This document shows, in pieces, positions 55,915 to 64,000 of a stretch of 64,000 nt of DNA. Source of the stretch: Hyaloperonospora brassicae (taxonomy: Eukaryota; Oomycota; Peronosporomycetes; Peronosporales; Peronosporaceae); contig CANTFL010000048.1 in assembly GCA_947650285.1 (NCBI GenBank), forward strand, positions 57,010 to 121,009, written 5' to 3'. Under the pieces are notes generated by a model that was not told where the DNA came from, made no database searches, and worked only from the letters and a program-made list of their open reading frames with translations. The number at the start of each line of letters is the position of its first letter. Position 1 is the first letter of the stretch. The translations under genes and the position numbers were made by a program.

Positions 55915-57866
55915 ATGAAGGCGGCGCAGGAGCTCGAGGTGGCCGTGCCTGTGGGGCTTGTGGTCCTTTTGCTCGTGTTTGTCTGCGTGGCGCTCTTGTG
56001 TCACGGCGTGAACCCTCTCCGCGTGCTGCGTTCGTCGTTCAAAGTGCCTCGACGCGCACATGGTACGCTCTCGGGCTCAGACGGAGAGCGCGAGGCGCTG
56101 CTCGCAGTGGACCGTAAAACCCGTGCGTGGCGACTAGGGTTCTGCTATTGCTACTTCATAGCGAGGACTGACTTATGTGGTGTCGCTGCGATGTGGTTTT
56201 GTGATGTGGATAGGGGTCCGATATACCGGTAAAGTGCCGCTGTATACCGACACGATCGCAGAGCTGGCGAGGTGCGAGACCCCGCGCGAGATCGAAGCGT
56301 TCATTAAGGTGATCAATGTCCACCGGCTGCTGAACTCGAGCGTCAAAGCGCAGCACTTTGCGCAGTTTTGCAGCTCGCGCTTGGAGCTGTCGGCTCTGAG
56401 TGTGGCTACGCTCGCGACGATCATTTTGTCGCTGCAGAAGTTTGCAGCTGAGCCGATCGTCGTCACGTGTGTCCGGGACTGTTTCTGTGCCAAGCGAGAC
56501 GTGGCGTGTTTGCAGCTCAAGGACGAGGTGGACGCCAAGTTCCCCATGTTCGACTTGATCTACCACCGCATCCGGTCCGACGTGGACCGAGAAGCGATTT
56601 TGACCCATTTTGAGACGGAGGCGATGGCACTGCGGACGTCTTCGACGTTTTTCGTTCCAATGAAGCTGCTGTGGTGCGATGTGCTAGTAATGCCTGGCTC
56701 AGGGGGTGTATGCGTGCGTGGGCTACCTGACTGACGGACGCTTCTGTCTGTTGAACTTGTGAAGCGATATCGACGATACAATGCTGGCTGCTCTCTTTGA
56801 CACGCGGTATCCAGAGCTGACAGTGTACCCAGGTGTCCACCAGTTCGCTCAGGAATTGCTTCGGCGGTCAGCGTCGAACTCTACGAATGGTGTTGACGAC
56901 GACCACAGCGATAGTTGCGAAGACCTCGAAAGCGGCAGGTCCAGGGAATGCAAAACCGTGCAACGCGTGGCCTTCCTCACTGCCAGGCCTGAGTTTTTGC
57001 GCAAACGGTCATTGCAAGAGCTCCGAGCATGCGGCTTCCAGCACTTTACTCGTACGTGATACTGTCTGTGCGACGTCGTGGGACTTGCGGCTGATAGCAC
57101 TGACACGTGTCGTGGCACAGTCTTGATGGGTCGTTTTACAAGCATGTGGGGCTCGCAACGCATTGCGTCAGGGAAAGCTTCGGGTGAGCGACGAGCTACA
57201 AAGTCTGAGGGTCTACGTACGTTGCTGACAGCGTTTGCTTTGCAGAACTTTGTGCGGTACAAGCGAGTCTTTGCCGAGCACCAGTTTGTCTTTGTCGGCG
57301 ACAATGGTCAGGGCGATATTGATCTTGGCAAGGAGCTGCTAAGGAGTCCCCATCTGTACGCTGTGTCCGCCGTGCTGATCCACGACGTGATTCGCAATCA
57401 TGCCATGAACAAAGCGCTGAGCCAGCACTGCTATCGAGGTATCGAGTGCAACCAGAGCGGCATTCACTCCTTCCGCACGTACATTGGTGCGAGTTTCCAC
57501 CTTTATGCGATTGGCCTCCTACCGCTGGCCGCGGTCATCCGCGTGGTGGAAAAAACGGCGCTGGCGTACGCGGCCATCGTGTTCGACACGCGCGACCAGA
57601 AGCAGAACCTTGCACAAGAGATCCTGTTTGACGTGGCCGCTGTAGTGAACGAGCTGCCTGATCAGCAGGCCATGGCACTGGTGTCCTCGCTTCACGACGA
57701 CATTGTGGACAAGGGAGACGACAGCGAGCCAAACGGTAGTGTCGAGCGGAAGCAGTTCCGACTGACGCGGGAGGAGCAGCTTCAACAGCGACTAGAGGCC
57801 GTACGAAAAAGCGCTGCGCACCTCTCGCGGTCGCCGTCTCATGGTCCGTATAAAGCAGAAAGCTAA
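55915..57866 (+). CDS. Membrane-anchored DUF2183 (APP1-like phosphatase) protein, 4 exons
   Basis: Proposed exons 55915-56113, 56214-56673, 56765-57051 and 57121-57866. All junctions are GT-AG and phases agree (1692 bp, 563 codons plus stop). A transmembrane segment lies near the N-terminus (VGLVVLLLVFVCVALLCHGV). Then comes an unknown region (TGKVPLYTDTIAELARCETP), and across the second intron the HAD-like motif CDIDDTMLAALFDTRYPELT with VYPGVHQF, VAFLTARPEFL and FVGDNGQGDIDLG. DUF2183 is the catalytic domain of yeast App1 phosphatidate phosphatase; the D-x-D-x-T aspartates are present. The C-terminal ~200 residues are charged. The second donor (GTGCGA at 56674) is my weakest junction; a further 48-bp intron at 57184-57231 is possible. 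Confidence 0.78.
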
Positions 57867-58035
57867 AGCTGTTGGGCAGCACGTGTACAATATGGAAAGT
57901 TCCTTACATGAGCCACAACTCAGCCAACTGCGGCTGACACGTCGTGAGCCATTCAACTATCTAGCTGTCGCTGCAATTAGTACGTCGGCAGACGCAACGC
58001 TGCAACGATCAATAGCTGTCCCAGCCTAGACACAG

Positions 58036-59148
58036 CTAGTCAACTTTCTTGGAAACGCTGTAGATGGCACCATCAATCATGCGCGCGACAGCAAAGACGC
58101 CGCCGACAATGGCACTTGTGCTGGTGAGGAAGTGCAGCACGGACGGCTTGGACTCGACGTACTGCACAGCGATGGGCGAGAAGTCGTACGAGAATATTAC
58201 CCCGGGAACGACATCTGACCGTTCGGACTCCGTGAGTTCATCTCGTGTTCCGTCACGGAATACTGGAACGTCGTCACGGATCTGCCGTTCAGATACGTGT
58301 AGCGAGTGGGCACAACGCTCACAAAGTACTTGTACGTTGCCACTGTACACACCACACACATTGGCCATTAGAAGCACTCAGCAACGACCGTATGCAAAAG
58401 CAGTGGGGTCCCTCGACGTACAGTTCGTCGTCAAAACTTTGCTGACGTCAATGAGTGGCGTCTCCATGTCGGGAATCTGCGGACCAAAGCGCAGGTGATT
58501 GACCACGTGCGACGAGTTGAAGTTGAGGAACTCGAGGATCGAAAAGATCGTGAGTGAGCCTTCGTGCGCAAAGGACAGGTCGCCCGCCACTTTCTGCACT
58601 TGCACTGTGCCGTAGAGTCGACATCCGTCGACTCCGAACGGTTCTTCTTTGATGTCCTGATTCAGCAGAATGTCCTTATTGCCCTTGGCGTCACTCACGT
58701 CCAATGCCACCTCTACACGCACAGAATAACATGTCCCATCAGTCCTTCGATCTGACCAAGAATGACGACTTCACGTGAAGTAGCAGCAGCACCTTGACAC
58801 GCCTCGTGGAGGAACGAAATATCCACTTCCACGTTGATGGGATAATCTTGCTGCTTTCCATACATTCAGTTAGTCATACCCGACCACGGCCGACAAGTAG
58901 AAAGGATGCTGTTCCGTCTTAAGTACGAGCACGAATGGACACACACACACACACACGAGCGGACGTACTGGGTCCGTGTCCACGTGCATGCGGTGCGTGA
59001 CGCTCACTGTCCACCACACAGAGAGCTCCGAGAGCAGGAGGAAAGCGGCTGCCACGCAGCTCAGGAGCGTCACGATGCCGCCGCCGATCGTGCGCTCCTG
59101 AATGCCCTCGACGCCCTTCACGTTGAGGTCGAAGCGCCGCCACGACAT
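58036..59148 (-). pseudogene. Erv41/Erv46 (ERGIC) family cargo receptor, one-base frameshift
   Basis: Exons 59148-58969, 58850-58793, 58712-58422 and 58342-58036 (introns 118, 80 and 79 bp). The protein starts MSWRRFDLNVKGVEGIQERT with a transmembrane helix (TLLSCVAAAFLLLSEL). The lumenal domain has GCRLYGTVQVQKVAGDLSFA, NSSHVVNHLRFGPQIPD and TYKYFVSVVPTRYTYLNGRS. The end is VIFSYDFSPIAVQY plus a second helix (SAIVGGVFAVARMIDG). These proteins cycle between ER and Golgi with COPII/COPI vesicles. In exon 4 the reading frame of VTTFQYSVTEHE does not join that of PGVIFSYDF: one base is missing, best placed in the CCCGGGG run near 58200-58206, and the exon total (836) is one short of a multiple of three. 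Real mutation or assembly error. Confidence 0.83.
58939..58956. repeat. (AC)9 microsatellite in an intron
   Basis: Lies in intron 1 (58851-58968) of the Erv46-like gene. Confidence 0.85.
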
Positions 59149-59576
59149 GTTGCGGTCGAGATAGAAATGAGTGAGTGCCACGTGGGACGCGCGCGACAGC
59201 GACGCGCACAGCAAATAGAAATGGCCAGAGCACGAGCAGCTGCTTTTTGTAGAAAAAGCTTAACTGACCACCACTTGCCAGTTAGAAAATCGTCGACGCT
59301 TTTTCGTTTGTCTGTGAAAACAAGCGCTTTTATTGCGTGTGAAGTAGCGAGAAAAAGTGAGATTTCTCGCACATTTTTCGAGTCGAAACAACCGATTCGG
59401 TCGAAACAAAGTCAGCCCGTCGGTCGATGACAAAAGGTGAGCACACTCTACCTGTAGCCATCTACTCCAATGCAGCGCCGTCTTCACACATATATTAAAT
59501 AAATGGCTACACGCCGCCACGCATCATCGAGATGCACAGCCTTCTTGCAAACACAAACTTTGCCTCACGCTATGCG
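59149..59576. other. Intergenic gap
   Basis: 428 bp between the 3' end of the F-box/LRR gene and the start of the Erv46-like gene; holds the promoter of the latter. Nothing else seen. Confidence 0.6.
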
Positions 59577-61064
59577 TCACGATGCTGTGACAATCTCCAG
59601 CCCGTGCTCGCGCGCGGTTTCTATACGTGCAGCGCTGATCCACTTGCACCCGCAGAGATTGAGCTTCAGCCGTTTTCCTCCCGGGGCCACGCTCTCTAAT
59701 GTCGACGTGGACTCGGGAAGAAACGCGTCAACCGAAGCATCCGTGAGCTGCGTACACCACATCAACAGCACTTCCTCGAGCTCTTCGCAGCCACGCGCGA
59801 TATCCACAACGCTCTTGTCAGTGATGTTCATGCACCACGAGAGGTTCAGACACTCCAGTCGCTGACCATAAGCGCCGAGCATGCCGGCGCCACGGTCAGT
59901 AATCAGCGCGCAGTTGGTCAGGTTCAACTTGCGCAGGCGTCTGCAAGAGCGCACAAGCGCTTCGATGCCGACATCCGTGATTCCGCTGCAGCTGCTGAGC
60001 TTGACGTCGTCGAGAAGCGGACAGTGCTTGGCCAGTGCAAACAGCGTGGCGTCCGTGATGTTGCTCCGAGTGAGGTCAATGGCACGCAACGCCCGGCCCA
60101 TGGCGCTAAAGCCATTGCGTTGGTCCGACGGCTCCGTCGTGAACGCACTGTCCGAGATGTCCATGAACGACAAATTCAGTCGTTGCAGGTCAGTCGCTGA
60201 GCGAAGCAGCAGGTGAATTGCATCGTCACGAATGTGCTACACCATACAGACATCCACATCGCCATTAGACGACCGACCTCGCCACTTCCCATTCTTGCGT
60301 CGGCAATGACCACATCAGCACACAACACATACCTTGCAGTGCGAAAAGTCAATGTCAGTGAGCGACCGGCAAGCTTTGATCAAGAACAGCACCAGGTCCT
60401 TCGTCAGCTGGGAGCAGCGCGCGAAACTCACGACTTTCAGCGACGTGCACGCGTGCAGCGCGTAAAAGGGCGAGTGGTCCGGCTGAAATGCAGCGTCTGT
60501 AATGTGGCGGCATCCAGCTAGCTGCAGCGTCTGCAAACTGGAGCAGCCCTGGAGCACCGCGCGGACCACTGTGTTGGTCACTTGAGTGCAGTTGGAGAGG
60601 TCCAAGCAGCGCTGGTGTACCATCACGCAATGACAGAGTAAGCACAGGCTCGTGTCGCCATTGCACGGGCGCGGACAAAGCAGTATCGATCCACGTACCA
60701 GCTCCGGACAGCGGAAAGGAATTTGGCGTAAGATGGAGTTACGAATCGAGCAACAGCCCGACAGAGTGAGCACGCGACGGGAGATCATAAAAAAGGCAGC
60801 CAGACGGTCGTCCGTCAGCGTCTTGGACGCGATCATGTCGGCCAGCAGCGTCAGCACGAGCTCTTCCGGGAGGCGACTGGAGTGTTCAGACAGATCGAGC
60901 GGTTATTCGGTCACTCGGTTTTGTTCTCTGAGAGCCGCAACGGGACACGAGCGAAGAACGTACCGCAGAACGCGCAGCAGCACACGCTGGGGAGCTCCTG
61001 CCGCAAGACGGGCGACGCATAGCGCAGACAGTGACGACAGCGCGCTCTGTGGGGCTTCGGCCAT
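59577..61064 (-). CDS. F-box-like / leucine-rich-repeat protein (4 exons)
   Basis: Exons 61064-60964, 60876-60699, 60611-60333 and 60236-59577; introns 87, 87 and 96 bp with GTACGT, GTACGT and GTATGT donors. Total 1218 bp, 405 codons plus stop. The N-terminus MAEAPQSALSSLSALCVARL leads to an F-box-like helix (LPEELVLTLLADMI). Then come at least eight cysteine-containing LRRs of the FBXL/AMN1 type: LDLSNCTQVTNTVVRAVLQG, LQLAGCRHITDAAF, VSFARCSQLT, DIDFSHC, LTRSNITDATLFAL, VKLSSCSGITDVGIEALVR, LNLTNCALITDRGAGML, LNLSWCMNITDKSVVDIARG and LLMWCTQLTDASVDAF. Such proteins are substrate receptors of SCF ubiquitin ligases; the substrate cannot be told. Confidence 0.87.
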
Positions 61065-61932
61065 TGGTTGGCGACGAGGAGTTACTTTTGAGAGGTGGAG
61101 CGATTGGAGGCGCTTTTGTTATTGCGCGAAGTGGCACTGAGTTTGATAGTGGCGATGTGGGGAGGAAGGAATAAATGGATTGGGTGGGTGATTGGGTGGG
61201 TAATTGGGTGGGTGAATGGGTGATTGGGTGGGTGAATGGGTGAATGGGACGTTTGAAACGAATTGCGACAAAACGGGTGGGTTTTGCCCTTACAACAAGA
61301 GGGAGGAAGCGACTGAGTGAGAGGCACTGGGACATTGACGGGACGGGACTTGACGACCTGTACTTAGCGACTCGACTGGTCGGACGAAATGCTGTTTTGC
61401 AGGCCATTCCCCGAAAACCGATCGCAGCGTCTGTTTGTCCAACGGATACGAAAAACAGTCGTGCGCGCGTGTCGAGAGGACGTGACATTGTGGTGTTTTC
61501 CTCGACGCAACCTGCTTGATGGGTGTGCTACCGCATTGCCGACACAGCTTTGCACACCCCTAAGTTTCCTCCTGCATCCGCCGCGGTCGAAAACGTGGCA
61601 GCCACGTTGTCTGACATCGCAACGACGCTCCTTTGAGGTATGGTGCGTCGAGAGAGGTTGCAGTGGGCTTCACCGTACAGGCGATCAGCGATCGTGTTGT
61701 TAGCGACAGGTCAAGCTATCCTGCCAGCAGGACTCCATCAGTGTCCAACAGGACTCCTCCAAGGTCGGACACACATCGTTTGTACCAGGAGCGGGAACGC
61801 AAATCCGCCAACATTCTTCCGTCCAATTCGTCAGACGAGTCTGCTTACGGGACGTCCGACGCAACAACCGACGCACTTTGACTTTCAGCTCAGTCCAACG
61901 CTACAAATGGCATGGAGGCATAGTATACATCG
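61065..61932. other. Intergenic region with G-rich minisatellite
   Basis: Promoter of the F-box/LRR gene and the 3' flank of the next minus-strand gene. Overlapping plus frames exist (61389-62101) but show no family features and run antisense to the next gene. Confidence 0.5.
61178..61249. repeat. GATTGGGTGGGT minisatellite
   Basis: About 72 bp of GATTGGGTGGGT and GAATGGGT variants, 114-185 bp upstream of the F-box/LRR start codon. The plus strand has regularly spaced GGG runs and might fold as a G-quadruplex. Confidence 0.8.
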
Positions 61933-62816
61933 CTACAAAACACGTGAACAACAACAAGAGCGAGTTCCAGCGTGCGCTAGGGGGCGCAAGCTACTAATCG
62001 CCATGATTCGTTCCCTGCACAATGCCATCACAACCAGCATACAAGTCAGCAGCAAAGCATCAGTTCCGGCCATCGATGCAGTAGCTGAGAGCTGCTTGTA
62101 AGACGCATCGACACATCCGTACCCGACCGCGTCCAGTTCCTTCATCGCTGCTTCTACTTCCTTCCGCCGTTTTATCCAGAACGTAGGTATCGTAGCTGCT
62201 TCTACACAGTCACAACACAAGATGCGTCAGGAAGGCAGCCGCAACACCAGCGCGACGCTGCAACATGCTCCGAACGTACCCAAGTCTGCAACTCGCTCTT
62301 GCTCATCAGGGCCACCCCGCTCTCTGAGTCTCGACGAACCATTCCTGTAGCTCAACTGTTGCGGCACTTTTGTCGGAGCTGGCAGACGACTGCTCACCGA
62401 AGACAGTGCTGTATTTCGATACACGGGCTTCGTCTCGGACGTCGTCGCTTCGTCCGAGTCTTGTGAGGCGGACCTCCTTCGTGTGCGAACATCAGTCAAC
62501 GTCCGCACACTGTTTTCCCACCGCATTCGAGATGTCAGCAGCTGGTGCTTCCGATTCCCACCCGTCTTCGGCCGCTTCAACTTGCTCTCCGTTGCATCAG
62601 GAAGTCGCGATCCGAACGCAAACTTGGCTCGAGCGGTTGTGGATGCGGCAGTTGACAGTGGACCCCCAGTGCGCTGTCTGGAAACAAGAGCGCGCATAGA
62701 GAGCACAGCCGTATGCGGTTTTTTTTTTTTTGATTTTCCTCACGGCTCAGCAGCGTTCACGTCATTGTGGCCTACTTCTTGGGGGCACGTGTCGCTGTCG
62801 AGTCTTCGGTAGCCAT
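61933..62816 (-). CDS. Hypothetical protein with C-terminal membrane segment (3 exons)
   Basis: Exons 62816-62776, 62677-62280 and 62201-61933 (introns 99 and 78 bp; the first contains a run of 13 T). The phases fit and total 708 bp, 235 codons plus stop. N-terminus MATEDSTATRAPKKQRTGGP; a basic, S/R-rich and probably disordered middle; then a charged helical stretch IKRRKEVEAAMKELDAVGYG followed by a hydrophobic helix (DALLLTCMLVVMALC) and a Cys-rich end. Not recognised. The gene model rests on consistent splice sites and on continuity of the helical region across intron 2. It ends 868 bp before the start of the F-box/LRR gene, on the same strand. Confidence 0.6.
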
Positions 62817-62880
62817 CGGTTCGTCTGCGAGATGCAAAGTGTGGCGACGAAGCGACGGATCCTGTCATAGAGCATAGTAA

Positions 62881-63748
62881 TCATGCGGACTTATGCCAGT
62901 CACAGGTTGGACCAAACTGAGCCCAGCTCGTGAGGTACCACGGCACAGGAACCGCTGGTCTGGTCTCTGCGCCAGCATGCAATGCCACTTGAGTTTGCAG
63001 TAGTTGCATCGCTGCTGCCGTTTCACACGGGTGCAAAAACGAGAACGGTCGGTTCAGCACCGGGTGCTCTTCCATCGCAATGACTGTCGATCGACAGGTC
63101 GAGCCAGGAAACTCCACGTCGCGGGTGATCGCTGAGGCTCGCAACGGCGTCCCATGATTGCAAATACCCGAAAGTACAGCACAGGTGTCTGGTAGATCGT
63201 GTGGTAGACGATGTGGAGCTCGAGCAAAGCAGTACTCTCTCGTCTTGCTGGTGCTGCACCGTCGTCTGCATCTCATCGTCACCCGCACATGCGTCCTGAC
63301 GAACAACACCATCATGAAAAACGAGATGCAACAGCCTACAAGTTGCAGTCTACCACTACCAACGGTAGAGCGTGCTCACCTCCTCAATCAGCTGCTCCTG
63401 CTCCTTCACGTCGTCGTCGTCGTCACGTACGTGTCGAGTCATCACCACATTCGTACCATTCATACCATTCGGTGAACACGGTCGAGCAATTCCACTGGAC
63501 ACGAGGTACGCATTTCCAGCCAAGTGCTGCCACCGCTGAGCCAAAGCCTTATGCATCAGAGAACGTCCACGACGCGCAGCTCCTGCGCACTTCCGCAACT
63601 CACCGGTCGACCGCCGCGTCTGCCACTCCCACGTCGCCACACGACTCTCAGTACCCACTTTTTGACGACTCGCCAACTCCTGCGACCGCCGCTGCAGCAG
63701 GTCGCCCTCGGTACAGAACTTCTCATAGCTGAGACAACCGCTGCGCAT
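62881..63748 (-). pseudogene. ATG10: ATG10 autophagy E2-like enzyme, one-base frameshift
   Basis: Exon 1 63748-63380 (MRSGCLSYEKFCTEGDLLQR, GNAYLVSSG), intron starting GTGAGC, exon 2 about 63236-62881. Exon 2 has the Atg10 signature ELHIVYHTIYQTPVLYFRV, then the catalytic region EEHPVLNRPFSFLHPCETAA with the active cysteine in HPC, and YLTSWAQFGPTCDW. Atg10 transfers Atg12 to Atg5 in autophagosome formation. Between VLYFRVFA and HGTPLRASAITRDVEF the frame slips by one: a base is missing in the short A run near 63160, and the exon total (725) is one short of 242 codons. Either an assembly error or recent inactivation. Exon 2's acceptor is approximate. Confidence 0.82.
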
Positions 63749-63778
63749 GACCGCTCAGCCCGTCGAGGAGGTCAATCA

Positions 63779-63897
63779 GTCGGTCAGTCGGTCGGTCGGT
63801 CGGTCGGAGACGTCAGCAGCTCGTGTTGTTCACACCACATTGTGTCCCCCACACCACTTCACGCGGCTCGTAACCTTCTCCGACCGACCGACCGACC
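63779..63897. promoter_or_regulatory. Divergent promoter with inverted CGGT/ACCG tracts
   Basis: The 190 bp between the start codons of ATG10 (63748, minus) and the edge gene (63939, plus) hold a (CGGT)n tract (63779-63807) and a (CCGA)n tract (63880-63897). An 18-base arm (63790-63807) is the exact reverse complement of 63880-63897, with a 72-base loop. It could form a hairpin or cruciform in the promoter. Confidence 0.6.
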
Positions 63898-63938
63898 AAA
63901 TATGTCCGACTCAGACCGACCGAGTTCTCCACATCGCA

Positions 63939-64000
63939 ATGGACGCGTCGGCGCTCCTCGTGTGGCTCCTGTACGCGGGCGTAGCGCTCCTCCCTGCTCC
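63939..64000 (+). CDS. Start of a gene cut by the window edge
   Basis: ATG at 63939 followed by MDASALLVWLLYAGVALLPA: a hydrophobic N-terminus that looks like a signal peptide or first transmembrane helix. Only 20 codons are visible, so no family can be given. Divergent from ATG10. Confidence 0.55.
   Translation, partial: MDASALLVWLLYAGVALLPA

Noticed and set aside
57184..57245. Intron GTGAGC...GCAG in the last exon of the DUF2183 gene
   Set aside because: Its 62-bp length would break the reading frame into the conserved FVGDNGQGD region; no intron, or one ending at 57231, fits better.
61640..62101. Plus-strand ORF of 153 codons
   Set aside because: Runs antisense to the last exon of the hypothetical gene at 61933-62816, whose exon phases fit; no motif of its own.

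Overview
The window looks like a nuclear contig of an oomycete, most likely a member of the Peronosporales (Phytophthora / downy-mildew relatives). The reasons are compact genes with few short GT-AG introns (about 69-118 bp), very short intergenic gaps, fungal/oomycete-type metabolic genes, and flanking DNA packed with Ty3/Gypsy chromoviruses and L1-like LINEs of oomycete type. No bacterial operon signals, rRNA or recognisable tRNA genes were seen.

Layout. (1) 1-16541: a nest of one Gypsy family on the minus strand. A composite LTR-body-LTR-body-LTR unit (539-15642) with a perfect 5-bp target duplication (GACTT) sits inside the gag of an older, diverged copy of the same family. (2) 17117-21506: a small gene island with an ALKBH1-like dioxygenase carrying one in-frame stop, a Rib2/RibD-type pyrimidine deaminase and an MTA-phosphorylase-like enzyme. 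(3) 22406-27974: a second Gypsy/chromovirus on the plus strand, flanked by about 405-bp direct repeats. (4) 28533-30976: a 5'-truncated LINE with a 19-bp target duplication. (5) About 31250-47990: a long degenerate LINE on the minus strand, split by a Gypsy element (33156-40748; target duplication CCTTC; nearly identical LTRs). (6) 48440-48951: a pogo/CENP-B-like transposase fragment. (7) 51138-64000: a gene-dense block with a small hypothetical gene, RPL10, NDUFAF7/MidA, a DUF2183 (APP1-like) membrane protein, an Erv41/Erv46-family protein, an F-box/LRR protein, a hypothetical membrane protein, ATG10, and the first codons of a gene that runs off the edge.

Most interesting signal. Two distinct Gypsy families carry a gene in antisense orientation between pol and the 3' LTR. 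It starts about 105-130 bp inside the 3' LTR and overlaps the chromodomain end of pol tail-to-tail. In both families the two reading frames have the same relative phase (first codon positions paired). In the first family this antisense ORF is fully open (535 codons; acidic N-terminus with a SUMO-interaction-like motif, four-cysteine cluster, about 100-residue coiled coil, basic C-terminus), while pol in the same copies is dead: FDD to FND in the RT, a shared integrase frameshift and a shared stop. The gag and the antisense gene stay open while pol decays.

The host genes are basic housekeeping genes with no obvious common pathway. Several conserved ones (ERV46-like, ATG10, ALKBH1) carry a single frameshift or stop, which is either assembly error in short homopolymers or real decay. 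Exon limits are my own reading of splice motifs and total-length arithmetic; no alignment or search was run.
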